Assembly (NCBI RefSeq): GCF_044466355.1
Contig: NZ_JBITMQ010000010.1
Location: 1 to 64,000, forward strand
Source of the DNA: Actinophytocola sp044466355
Lineage (GTDB): Bacteria > Actinomycetota > Actinomycetes > Mycobacteriales > Pseudonocardiaceae
Direction: 5' to 3'
Length of the DNA stretch: 64,000 nucleotides
Below the pieces are notes generated by a model that made no database searches, was not told where the DNA came from, and saw only the letters and a program-made list of their open reading frames with translations. The translations under genes were made by a program, and so were the position numbers. Position 1 is the first letter of the stretch. The number at the start of each line of letters is the position of its first letter. This document shows positions 17,841 through 25,283 of this stretch, piece by piece.

Positions 17841-18371
17841 TCAGCGACCGCCGAGCAACCCGATGTCGAGCTTGCCCGCGTGGAAGTCCCGTACCGCGTT
17901 GATCAGCTCCTCGACGCTCAGGTGGCCGCTCTGGTCCTTGTCGAGCTGCTGGAACGCCGACCTGGCCTGGCTGTCCGGCACGCCGACGGCCTTGAGCCAC
18001 CGACCGAACTCCGTCGGGCTCACCTCACCGTCGCCGTCGGTGTCGCAGATGTTGACGATCGCGGTGATCGTCGGGCGCAGCACCCGGTTGAAGCCCGCGT
18101 CGCCCTGCCCGAACATCTGGTTCTCGACGTAGTCCACGAACTGGTCTTCCGAGATCTCCTTGCTGCCGACCTTGCGGGACATCTGGTCGAACATGCCGAG
18201 GTAGGCGTCCAGCAAAGCGCGGCCCTTCGACGAACTGGGCGGTTCGCCGAACGCCTGGAGAATGCGCGTGGCCTCGGCTTCGTAGTCGCCGCGCTCGATC
18301 ACCCCGTTCCCGTTCACGTCCCACTTACGAAAACGCTGGCGGAGCCGGTCGTTCTTCACAGCGGTCGTCAT
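17841..18371 (-). CDS. Calerythrin-like EF-hand Ca2+-binding protein
   Basis: A 176-residue cytosolic protein of the calerythrin/sarcoplasmic Ca2+-binding family known from actinomycetes. Three EF-hand loops are visible: D18-D29 (DVNGNGVIERGD), D110-E121 (DTDGDGEVSPTE) and D144-E155 (DKDQSGHLSVEE); the second hand is degenerate, which matches calerythrin. Residue 29 is Asp where Glu is usual, giving a weaker site. AAGGAG precedes the ATG. Role: buffering or sensing Ca2+. It sits downstream of the UDP-sugar dehydrogenase gene on the same strand and shows no obvious link to either. Confidence 0.88.
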   Translation of the reverse strand: MTTAVKNDRLRQRFRKWDVNGNGVIERGDYEAEATRILQAFGEPPSSSKGRALLDAYLGMFDQMSRKVGSKEISEDQFVDYVENQMFGQGDAGFNRVLRPTITAIVNICDTDGDGEVSPTEFGRWLKAVGVPDSQARSAFQQLDKDQSGHLSVEELINAVRDFHAGKLDIGLLGGR

Positions 18372-18439
18372 GACGGTTTCTCCTTATTCATCAGCGGAAC
18401 AATTTCATTCATTCACCGGGAATGGCTTCGCGGGCACGA

Positions 18440-19705
18440 TCACAACCTGTGCACACGTTCGCCGAAGGATTTCCCCCGCGTGTCGAACAAGAGCCTGGCC
18501 GTGCGCGCGAGCCTGCCGAGGTCGTACGCACGGTGTTCCTGCAACAAAATCGTCAGGTCGGCGGCCGCGACCGCGGGCCACGGTTCCCCCGTCGCGCGCG
18601 GGAACCCGGGAAGGTCAACGCGGTACGGATCGTGGTAGCCGACCAGCATGCCGTGGTCCGCCAACCGCTCGGCCACGGCGGCGGCCGGCGACTCCCGCGT
18701 GTCGGGCACGTCCTGTTTGTAGGTCACCCCGAGCAGCAGGACCCGCGCGCCACGCACCGGCACTGCGTGCTCGGCCAGCAGCGCCGCCGCCCGCCGCGCA
18801 ACGTACGCGGGCATGCCCGCGTTCACCGCGTGCGCGGCGTCGAGCACCCCGAACGAGAACCCGGCCGACTCGGCCGTGGCGGCGAGGTACCGCGTGTCCA
18901 CCGGGATGCAGTGCCCGCCGACGCCTGGGCCCGGGGTGAACGGCGCGAAGCCGAACGGTTTGGTCCCCGCGCAGTGCAGCACGTCCCACACGTCGACGCC
19001 GAGCCGGTGGCAGAACGTCGCCACCTCGTTGACCAACGCGATGTTGACGTACCGGTAGGAGTTCTCGAGCAGCTTCGCCAGCTCCGCCTCCCGTGTGCCG
19101 CGCGCGACCACCACCGAGTCGACGAACCGGCCGTAGAACGCGGCGCAGTGCTTGGCGCACAACGGGGTGTGGCCGCTGACGATCTTCGGGGTGTTCCGGA
19201 CGCCGAACCGCCGGTTGCCCGGATCGACCCGCTCCGGCGAGTAGGCGAGGTGGAACTCCTCCCCCGCCGTCCAGCCGGTCGCCCGCTCGATCAGCGGCCG
19301 CACCACCTCGTCGGTGGTGCCGGGGGAGGTCGTGGACTCGAGCACGACCAGCGCGCCGATCCGCAGGTGCGCCGCGACCGTCGCGGTCGCCTCCCGCACC
19401 GACCCGAGATCCGGCCGTCCACCGGCGTCCAGCCCGGTGGGCACGCAGATGACGACGACGTCGGCGCGAGCGATCACCTCGGGGTCGGTGGTGGGCGTGA
19501 AGCCGTTGGCCAGCATCAGTTCCACGTCGCGGTCCGGCACGTCCGACACGTGCGAACGGCCCGCGGCCAGCCCGTCGACGACGCTCTGGCGGACGTCCAG
19601 GCCGGCGACCGAGAGGCCTGCCTCGCTCGCCCGCCTGGCGAGCGGCAGACCGGCATGACCGGTGCCGACGACGACCACGTCGAACCGCGTGTCCGGCCGG
19701 TTCAC
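18440..19705 (-). CDS. UDP-sugar 6-dehydrogenase, WecC/WbpA type
   Basis: A 421-residue nucleotide-sugar dehydrogenase. N-terminal NAD motif VVVVGTGHAGLPLA, SPERVDPGN, the middle-domain ENSYRYVNIALVNE and the catalytic-cysteine motif GPGVGGHCIPVDTRYL are all present, then the C-terminal UDP-binding segment with LGVTYKQDVPDTRESP. The GHCIPVD form and NE helix favour the UDP-HexNAc (WecC/WbpA) branch over UDP-glucose. It oxidises C6 of a UDP-hexose to the carboxylate with two NAD+. GTG at 19705 overlaps the stop of the secreted-protein gene. With the Gfo/Idh and DegT genes it could supply amino-uronic acids, but cell-wall polymer synthesis is equally possible. Confidence 0.85.
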   Translation of the reverse strand: MNRPDTRFDVVVVGTGHAGLPLARRASEAGLSVAGLDVRQSVVDGLAAGRSHVSDVPDRDVELMLANGFTPTTDPEVIARADVVVICVPTGLDAGGRPDLGSVREATATVAAHLRIGALVVLESTTSPGTTDEVVRPLIERATGWTAGEEFHLAYSPERVDPGNRRFGVRNTPKIVSGHTPLCAKHCAAFYGRFVDSVVVARGTREAELAKLLENSYRYVNIALVNEVATFCHRLGVDVWDVLHCAGTKPFGFAPFTPGPGVGGHCIPVDTRYLAATAESAGFSFGVLDAAHAVNAGMPAYVARRAAALLAEHAVPVRGARVLLLGVTYKQDVPDTRESPAAAVAERLADHGMLVGYHDPYRVDLPGFPRATGEPWPAVAAADLTILLQEHRAYDLGRLARTARLLFDTRGKSFGERVHRL

Positions 19706-20016
19706 ACCGAGAAGCTGCCCGTGGCGGGCGGTACGTGCGTGCCGTGGCCCGGGAGCACGGTCAAGCTGGGCGTCAGGCAGAACGGGTCGGCGTAGATCCT
19801 GACCTCCGAGTCGGTCCGGTTGGCCAGCAGGTGCGCGGCGGCCGGCAGTTTCACGCACCCGGACGGGTTCTCGTACCGCGTCGTCGGCGCGAGCTCGTGT
19901 TCGAACACCAGGACCGTGCCGTTGGCCGCGCGCGTTTCCGCGTTCGCGGTCGCTCCTCCGGCCAACCCCACACAGCTCACGACCGTCACGACAAGCGCCC
20001 CGATTCTCCGGCGCAT
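19702..20016 (-). CDS. Small secreted protein, paralogue A
   Basis: A 104-residue protein with an N-terminal basic stretch, a hydrophobic core (GALVVTVVSCVGLAGG) and an AxA-type signal-peptidase site (TANA). The mature part of about 80 residues has the pattern PSGCxxLP, H, N-x-T-D, IY-x-DPxCL, GTHV, GSFS, with two cysteines that could pair. The divergent gene at 20430 encodes a paralogue with the same pattern. The layout recalls beta/gamma-crystallin-like secreted domains, but that is a guess. ATG at 20016 has AGGTGG at good spacing; GTG codons just upstream are possible. It overlaps the UDP-sugar dehydrogenase gene by 4 nt. Confidence 0.75.
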   Translation of the reverse strand: MRRRIGALVVTVVSCVGLAGGATANAETRAANGTVLVFEHELAPTTRYENPSGCVKLPAAAHLLANRTDSEVRIYADPFCLTPSLTVLPGHGTHVPPATGSFSV

Positions 20017-20429
20017 CCCCACCACCTGCTTTCGTAATTCCGGTAAACCGGCTCCGAAATTACCAGCGCCACCCGGGACGCGCGCTCAGCGGAAAGCCGA
20101 GTCACCTGACCAGGGATCCGGCGAGCCGATTTCTTACTCCGGTCGGCAATTTCCGCCACGTGCCGCCACCGACGTCCGCGCCACCCGGCCACGTATGCCG
20201 TCGAATACGGGTGACCGCCAGGCATATCGCTGCGCAGCGTCACTACACCCCGGCAAACACGGGCGGTGACGCGCCACTGGTTCGAGTGGTTACCAACGGA
20301 TGACATACGCAGGTCGCGCGCGAATTCGACGGATCGAATTCCGGGGTAAGAATGGAATCACCGCGATGTCGTCGGCGACAATCGTCCACTGTGCTCATCG
20401 CGTCGGCACGATCGCCCCGAGGAGAAACC
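20017..20429. promoter_or_regulatory. Divergent intergenic region of the two secreted-protein genes
   Basis: A 413-bp, comparatively AT-rich gap between paralogous, divergent genes. Close to the left gene lies an imperfect inverted repeat, GTAATTCCGG (20034-20043) and CCGAAATTAC (20054-20063), with nine of ten bases pairing. No open frame with a credible start and ribosome site was found in the rest. Promoters for both genes should be here. Confidence 0.4.
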
Positions 20430-20741
20430 ATGTTCAGCACACGCAAGGCACTGTTCACCGTCGCGTCCGCCGCCGTGCTCGCGGCCGGTCTCGCCACGCC
20501 CGCGGCGGCCGCGACGGGCGCGGTCATCGCCTACACCCACGACTTCACGCCGCTGGCCGTCTGGGAGGACCCCTCGGGGTGCACCCAGCTGCCCCTCGGC
20601 ACCCACATCATCTTCAACGAGACCGACGGCCCGATCACCATCTACGGCGACCCGCTGTGCCTGATCCCGCTGGAGCCGATGGCGCAGGTGGCGTCCGGCT
20701 ACGGCACACACGTCAGCGCGGTCGGCAGCTTCAGCGCCTGA
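20430..20741 (+). CDS. Small secreted protein, paralogue B
   Basis: A 103-residue protein with a signal peptide (basic start, hydrophobic LFTVASAAVLAAGLA, cleavage after AAA). The mature part matches paralogue A (19702-20016) through PSGCTQLP, NETDGPITIYGDPLCLIPL, GTHVSAVGSFS, including both cysteines and the C-terminal GSFS. GAGGAG lies seven bases before the ATG. The stop is six bases from the convergent SDR gene. Function unknown; secretion and duplication suggest an extracellular role such as inhibitor, toxin or matrix protein. Confidence 0.75.
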   Translation: MFSTRKALFTVASAAVLAAGLATPAAAATGAVIAYTHDFTPLAVWEDPSGCTQLPLGTHIIFNETDGPITIYGDPLCLIPLEPMAQVASGYGTHVSAVGSFSA

Positions 20742-20747
20742 CCGGGG

Positions 20748-21473
20748 TCACCAGGGGACGACGCCCTCGTCGTCGAAGAAGCCGCCGCGCGGCCCGTCGT
20801 CGGGCAGGGTGGCGAGCCGGATCGCGATCGCGGCGCCCTGCTCGGGGGTCCGCGGCGCGGCGAAGCCGGTGAAGTCGGTCGCGACATAGCCGGGGCAGCA
20901 GGCGTTCACGATGACGTGCGTGTCGGCGAGACGGCGAGCGTACTGGGCCGTGATGCTGTTGAGCATCGACTTCGACGGCGCGTACGCCGCCATGACCGGG
21001 CCGGTCCGCAGCGTCAGCGAGCCCATGTTGCTCGACACGTTGACGACACGCGGCGCGTCCGCGCGGCGCAGCAGCGGGAGCATCGCGTTCGTCACCCGGA
21101 CCACCCCGAACACGTTGGTGTCGAGGACGGTGCGGAGCACGTCGAGGTCGAGCGTCGTCGGGTCCTGCGCGCCACCGTCGGTCCGGCCCGCGATGCCCGC
21201 GTTGTTGACGAGCACGTCGAGCCGTCCCGCCGTCCGCGCGATGGTCGCCGCCGCGGCGGCGACGCTCTCGTCGGAGGTGACGTCGAGAGCGACCCCGAAC
21301 GCGTCGGCGCCCGACGCGCGCAGGCGCTCGACGGCCTCGTCGCGCCGGGCGTCGTCACGCGCCCCCACCGCGACGGTGTTGCCGAGCGCGCCGAGCCCGT
21401 GCGCGACGGCGAAGCCGATTCCCTTGTTGGCGCCGGTCACCAGCGCGATCTTCCTGTCGTTCACTCGACCCAT
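20748..21473 (-). CDS. Short-chain dehydrogenase/reductase
   Basis: A 241-residue classical SDR. Cofactor motif TGANKGIG near residue 14, LVNNAG near 88, a serine in VNVSSNMG, and the catalytic YAPSK (Tyr and Lys four apart) are present, followed by CCPGYVATDF. The Arg/Asp pair after the second beta strand (GARDD) fits NADP(H). It resembles plant-salutaridine-reductase-like SDRs found across actinomycetes. It diverges from the LysR regulator at 21558 with an inverted repeat between them, so it is probably that regulator's target. Confidence 0.85.
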   Translation of the reverse strand: MGRVNDRKIALVTGANKGIGFAVAHGLGALGNTVAVGARDDARRDEAVERLRASGADAFGVALDVTSDESVAAAAATIARTAGRLDVLVNNAGIAGRTDGGAQDPTTLDLDVLRTVLDTNVFGVVRVTNAMLPLLRRADAPRVVNVSSNMGSLTLRTGPVMAAYAPSKSMLNSITAQYARRLADTHVIVNACCPGYVATDFTGFAAPRTPEQGAAIAIRLATLPDDGPRGGFFDDEGVVPW

Positions 21474-21519
21474 GCTCGGCGAGCCGCACCGGCGTTGTCC
21501 AAGATCGATTCAGTCAGTT

Positions 21520-21540
21520 CTGATACTCAGTGGGTATCAG
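21520..21540. promoter_or_regulatory. Putative LysR operator
   Basis: CTGATAC-N7-GTATCAG, a perfect 7-bp dyad in the 84-bp gap between the divergent SDR and LysR-type genes. LysR regulators usually bind an interrupted dyad that holds T-N11-A, which this site satisfies. It lies 17 bp upstream of the regulator start, fitting autoregulation plus control of the SDR gene. Confidence 0.6.
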
Positions 21541-21557
21541 GCGGTAGGCTTCCGTCC

Positions 21558-22421
21558 GTGCACGATCTCGAGACCCGCGAGCTGCGGTACTTCGTCGCCG
21601 TGGCCGAGGAACTGCATTTCGGGCGCGCCGCCGACCGGCTCGGCATCGCGCAGCCGCCACTCTCCCGCGCGATCCGCCTGCTGGAGAAGCGGCTCGGCGT
21701 CCGCCTCCTCGACCGCGACCGGCGCGGCGCGGCGCTCACCGACGCCGGCGAGGTGATGCTGCGCGAGGCCAGGGCAGCGCTCGACGCGGTCGCGGCGGTC
21801 GCACGCCGGACGCGCCGAGCCGCGCACCCGACACGGCCACTGGTACTCGCGACAAAGGCCGGCGCGTCGCACGAACTGCTGCAGCGCCTCCTCGACGCAC
21901 TCGCGAACGACCCGGACGCGCCGCCGGTCGAGGTGCTCCTGTGCGAGGTCGGCGAGCAGACACGGCTGCTCCGCGACGGGCACGCCGACGTGGCGCTCAT
22001 GCACCGCCCGTTCGACGACCTCGCCGGCTTCGACACGAAGGACCTCCACACCGAAGGCCAGGTCGCGATCCTCCCGGCGACGCACCCGCTCGCGACCCAC
22101 GACCAGCTCACACTGGCCGACGTCGACACCGTGCCGGACCTGCCGATCGCACGCTGGCCCCGCCTGGACGGGTCCTACCCGGACGGCCCCGGCCCGGAGG
22201 TCCACACCCAGTCGCAGCTCGCGCAACTCGTGGCGCTGGGCAGAACGCTGCTCGTCATCCCGGCCTCCAGCCGCGCCTGGCAGTGGCCGGAACACATCTC
22301 GGTGCCCGTAGTCGACGCACCACCGGTCACCACAGTCATCGCGTGGCCCCCACGCACCCACTCACCAGCGATCGCATCACTGGTCGACACCGCAACCAAA
22401 CTACGCACCCCCACAACCTGA
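21558..22421 (+). CDS. LysR-type transcriptional regulator
   Basis: A 287-residue regulator. The winged helix-turn-helix occupies about residues 5-64 (LRYFVAVAEELHFGRAADRLGIAQPPLSRAIRLLE), followed by a linker helix and a periplasmic-binding-protein-like effector domain. GTG at 21558 is chosen because TAGGCT lies seven bases upstream (21545-21550), a leaderless-type promoter, and no ribosome site is seen. It probably controls the divergent SDR through the dyad at 21520. The last 40 codons use A/C-rich third positions, unlike the rest of the gene. The effector is unknown. Confidence 0.88.
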   Translation: MHDLETRELRYFVAVAEELHFGRAADRLGIAQPPLSRAIRLLEKRLGVRLLDRDRRGAALTDAGEVMLREARAALDAVAAVARRTRRAAHPTRPLVLATKAGASHELLQRLLDALANDPDAPPVEVLLCEVGEQTRLLRDGHADVALMHRPFDDLAGFDTKDLHTEGQVAILPATHPLATHDQLTLADVDTVPDLPIARWPRLDGSYPDGPGPEVHTQSQLAQLVALGRTLLVIPASSRAWQWPEHISVPVVDAPPVTTVIAWPPRTHSPAIASLVDTATKLRTPTT

Positions 22422-22445
22422 ACACCAACTCGGAACCCACAAACC

Positions 22446-22555
22446 CCGCGAGTCACGCGCCCACACACACCGAGCCGTCAAGTTCGTGCAGGAACTACCA
22501 GAAGCCAGACCAGCACGAACCACACAACTCAACATGCCCGACAACGCGACTCGCG
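22446..22555. repeat. Palindromic repeat, copy A1
   Basis: A 110-bp element bounded by CCGCGAGTC and GACTCGCG. Inside are an inner left arm (CACCGAGCCGTCAAG), TTCGTGCAGG, a variable centre, GCACGAAC and an inner right arm (ACAACTCAACATG). It is the most diverged copy in its inner arms. It stands 11 bp from copy A2 in the convergent gap after the LysR gene. Confidence 0.75.
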
Positions 22556-22566
22556 AACCCACAACC

Positions 22567-22677
22567 CCGCGAGTCACGCGCCCACGCACACCGAGTTGTC
22601 AAGTTCGTGCAGGGATTGCCAGGAGCCAGGTCAGCACGAATCGCGCAACTCGGCATGTCCGACAGCGCGACTCGCGG
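22567..22677. repeat. Palindromic repeat, copy A2
   Basis: A 111-bp element with outer arms CCGCGAGTC/GACTCGCGG and inner arms CACCGAGTTGTC and GCAACTCGGCATG around TTCGTGCA and GCACGAA. Its right side runs into the reading frame of the adjacent flavoprotein remnant and supplies the last residues of that frame. Confidence 0.78.
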
Positions 22678-23695
22678 TGTCGGGGAACGAGCCGTCGGCG
22701 AACAGGAGACGTGCGGCGGCCGCCCGGCCTGGCGGGGTGCGCAGCAGCCGGAACGCCAACTCGACGGTGGCCGGATTCCCCACCCTGGACAGGATGTCGC
22801 GCAACACGAGCCTGCCGCGGAACCGGGCACGCAAGGCCGCGCCGTCGTAGTGCCGCAGCACCGCCGAATCGCCGGTGCGCAGGTAGTCACCGGTGACAGT
22901 CGCGGCCAGTCGCGAGAGGCGCAGGCACGGGTCGAGACCACCCGCCGTCAGCGGTGAGACCGCGCCCGCGGCGTCACCGACGAGAAGCCCTTCCGTGGAC
23001 ACGATCCGCCGCAACACGCCACCGACAGGGATCGGCCCGCCGCGGCGGCGCACCGGCCCGGCAGGGGCAGGCGTCGCCGCGAAGCCGTCGCGAAAAGAAC
23101 GCAGCAGCCGGGGAAGCGGCGCGGCGAGCCGGTCTGGCCGCCCGGCCAGACCGACGTGGGCGTGCGTCCCGTCGTCGACGAGCCAGGCGAGGTAACCGGG
23201 CGCGAGCCGGGGGTCGAGCACACAGTGGAACGCGGGCGCTCCTGTGGACTGGACGGGAAACACCTCCTCGGCCCCGACGATCATCCGCCGGTTGACGTCG
23301 AGCCCAAGCCTGCGCGCCACGGTGGACCGAGCCCCGTCCGCGCCGATCGTGAAGCGTGCGGTGACACCGCCCACCGGGTACCGAACGCCCAGACGCACCC
23401 GCGCCCCCGCCCGCCTGGCCTCGGACAGGGCGTACGCGTAAATCCCCGCCATGTCGGCGACCCGAAACTCGTCACGGTCGCTGGCCAACTCGACCGGCTC
23501 CCGCCGAGACGGCGGATAGAGCAGAACCCGCCGCACCGCGGGCCCAAGATGGTGCTCGGGCAAGGCGAAGTCCTCGAGCGTCCGCCGCACGAAGATCCCG
23601 GTAGTCCGGATCCCGAGCTCGAGACTGGTCCGCCGCTCACACACCAGAACGTCAAAGCCCTGCAAGGCAAGCAGCCGCGCCACACACAACCACAC
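22631..23695 (-). pseudogene. Truncated geranylgeranyl-reductase-like FAD oxidoreductase
   Basis: The frame matches the geranylgeranyl reductase/FAD-dependent oxidoreductase family: after ARLLALQGFDVLVCERR come RTTGIF, TIGADGARSTVARRLG (the DG motif) and LLVGDAAGAVSPLTAGGL (the second FAD motif), then a helical C-terminal part. The first beta strand and the GxGxxG turn, which must precede ARLLALQGF, are missing. In their place, from 23695 outward, is repeat copy B1. At the other end the last 15 or so residues are encoded by repeat copy A2. Both ends are thus replaced by repeat DNA and FAD binding should be lost. A GTG at 23695 could still start a 354-residue product, but I see no ribosome site. 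GG reductases often partner UbiA enzymes such as the one at 8251. Confidence 0.65.
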
Positions 23696-23858
23696 CGCGA
23701 GTCGCGCTCTCAAACACCGCGAGTCGCGCGCCCACGCACACCGAGTTGTCGGTTTCGTGCAGACGCGCGGCGTTGCCCGCGGCTCAAGACCAGCACGAAC
23801 CCGACAACTCGGTATGTCCGCGAACGCGACTCGCGGTGTTGGCAAGCGCGACTCGCGG
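23695..23858. repeat. Palindromic repeat, copy B1 with doubled outer half-sites
   Basis: Core 23717-23836 with inner arms CACCGAGTTGTC and GACAACTCGGTATG around TTCGTGCA and GCACGAA, the best-conserved inner palindrome of the five copies. The outer CCGCGAGTC half-site occurs twice on the left (23695, 23717) and inverted twice on the right (23828, 23850), each pair exactly 22 bp apart. Confidence 0.82.
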
Positions 23859-23868
23859 GAGTTGCGCA

Positions 23869-23988
23869 CCGCGAGTCGCGCGCTCACGCGCATCGAGTTG
23901 TTGGGTTCGTGCAGGCACGGGGGCTTGCGTGAGGGGCGAGATCTGCACGAGACGTGCAACTCGGTGTGGTGGGGAGCGCGACTCGCGG
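23869..23988. repeat. Palindromic repeat, copy B2
   Basis: A 120-bp copy between outer arms CCGCGAGTC (23869-23877) and GACTCGCGG (23980-23988), with inner arms ATCGAGTTGTTGGGTTCGTGCAGG-like on the left (partly diverged) and GTGCAACTCGGTGTG on the right. It ends six bases before the stop of the phosphotransferase gene at 23994. Confidence 0.75.
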
Positions 23989-23993
23989 AGGGG

Positions 23994-24917
23994 TTATGCG
24001 TTTGCTCTTTGGAGGCGGGCTTGGGCCTGGGTTTGGAGTGTGGTGCCGCATCGTGGGGGGTCGGCGTGCAGGGCTTCCCAGCGGGCGTTGTGGGCCGCGG
24101 GCCACAGGCTGGCTGCCCACGCGATCTCCAGTTCTTCCGTGGTGAACCGGCGACCTCGGAAGTCCTGGTATGCCGTCAGGAACGCGGCGGAGCTCTCCAG
24201 CGGGGCCAGGGTCGGTGGGCCGGCGGTGTTGGCGAACTCCCCGCACGCCGCACCCACCAGCGCCGCTTCCGGTTGCCACGCCAGGCTGTCCCAGTCGTGC
24301 ACCGCCCACAGGTGCCCGTCGCGCCAGCGGAGGTTCTGGCCCTCGAAGTCGGCGTGGCCCAGCACGCACGGCAGGGCGGCGGCCAGCAGTCGCTTGCGGG
24401 CCCGCTCGGCGGTCTCGACGACGTACGCGGGCACGGCGCTCTGGTCCCGCTCGTCGAGGACTGGGATGGCGGGCCACAGCCCGGGGTCGGTGTGGTCCCA
24501 CCGTGCCCAGCGCGGGTTCGGCAACGGCGGCGTGACCGTCACCTCCGTCAGTTCGGCCATCAGCCGGGCGAAGACCGCCGCGTAGCGCACGGCGACCTCC
24601 GGTGTGTCGCCGTGCAGTGGTTCGCCGCCGGGCAGGTACTCCTCCGCGTGCACCGCCAGCCCCTCGACGACGACCGCGGGCGTGATCGGCCGCGCACACG
24701 GGAAACCCCGCTCCGCCAACCGTGCCTGCGCGGCAAGGCACGACGGCGCCCGGCCCTCGTCCTCCCGCACCTTCACCACGACGTCGCGCCCGCCGGCCAA
24801 CCGCAGGCCGAACACCGCCGAGATCGACCGCGCCTCGAACAGCACGTCGACCGGCGTGTCCCCCAACCGGTCCACGCACCAGCCCGGCAGCCAGTCGGGC
24901 AGATCATCCAACGGCAC
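23994..24917 (-). CDS. APH/choline-kinase-family phosphotransferase
   Basis: A 307-residue protein kinase-like small-molecule phosphotransferase. It has a Lys in VVVKVRED for ATP, the catalytic loop GHADFEGQNL (HxDxxxxN) and a metal-binding DWD (VHDWDSLAW), the usual DFD position. Relatives phosphorylate aminoglycosides, macrolides, homoserine, choline or fructosamines; the substrate cannot be told. GTG at 24917 is the only convincing start in frame (VPLDDLP). The C-terminal 25 codons have unusually low third-position GC and run up to repeat copy B2. It may act as a resistance enzyme but there is no direct evidence. Confidence 0.78.
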   Translation of the reverse strand: MPLDDLPDWLPGWCVDRLGDTPVDVLFEARSISAVFGLRLAGGRDVVVKVREDEGRAPSCLAAQARLAERGFPCARPITPAVVVEGLAVHAEEYLPGGEPLHGDTPEVAVRYAAVFARLMAELTEVTVTPPLPNPRWARWDHTDPGLWPAIPVLDERDQSAVPAYVVETAERARKRLLAAALPCVLGHADFEGQNLRWRDGHLWAVHDWDSLAWQPEAALVGAACGEFANTAGPPTLAPLESSAAFLTAYQDFRGRRFTTEELEIAWAASLWPAAHNARWEALHADPPRCGTTLQTQAQARLQRANA

Positions 24918-25087
24918 GGTGACGACTGTGCCACAGGCACGTCATACGCGGCTCGTCATTCGTGCTCGCGGTTCTGGGCCCGCCGGACCGAGCCGTCCAG
25001 ACGGAAGTACACACCGTGCGAAATTTCGCCCGGCGGCAGGGTCGGCGGCTCGCGTGCCACCGCGGGTATCCGCGATCGCCACCAACA
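24918..25087. other. Intergenic stretch before repeat copy C1
   Basis: This gap upstream of the phosphotransferase gene should hold its promoter. A 34-codon minus-strand frame (24956-25060, GTG start, charged C-terminus RRAQNREHE) is the only coding-like item and lacks a ribosome site. I see nothing else in it. Confidence 0.3.
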
Positions 25088-25272
25088 CCGCGAGTCGCGC
25101 TCTCCAACACCGCGAGTCGCGCTGTCAGACACACCGAGTTGCACATTTCGTGCCGATCTTGCTCCCGGACAAGCCCGCGCTCCTGCACGAAACCGACAAC
25201 TCGATGTGTGCGAGCGCGCGACTCGCGGTGTTCCAGCGCGCGACTCGCGGTGTTGGAGAGCGTGACTCGCCG
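25088..25272. repeat. Palindromic repeat, copy C1 with multiple half-sites
   Basis: Core 25110-25228. Left half-sites CCGCGAGTC begin at 25088 and 25110; inverted right half-sites begin at 25220 and 25242, with a diverged third at 25264 (GACTCGCCG). All neighbouring half-sites are 22 bp apart. Inner arms CACCGAGTTG and GACAACTCGATGTG flank TTCGTGC and GCACGAA. It lies between the phosphotransferase promoter side and the stop of the PucR gene. Confidence 0.8.
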
Positions 25273-25283
25273 TGGCTGGTTGG

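Noticed and set aside
24956..25060. A 34-codon minus-strand gene before the phosphotransferase
   Set aside because: It has a GTG but no ribosome site or leaderless box, and no recognisable sequence; kept only as a note in the intergenic description.
22446..25272. CRISPR array
   Set aside because: The repeats are long interrupted palindromes, spaced irregularly by genes, with variable centres and no short direct repeats with uniform spacers; no cas genes are present.
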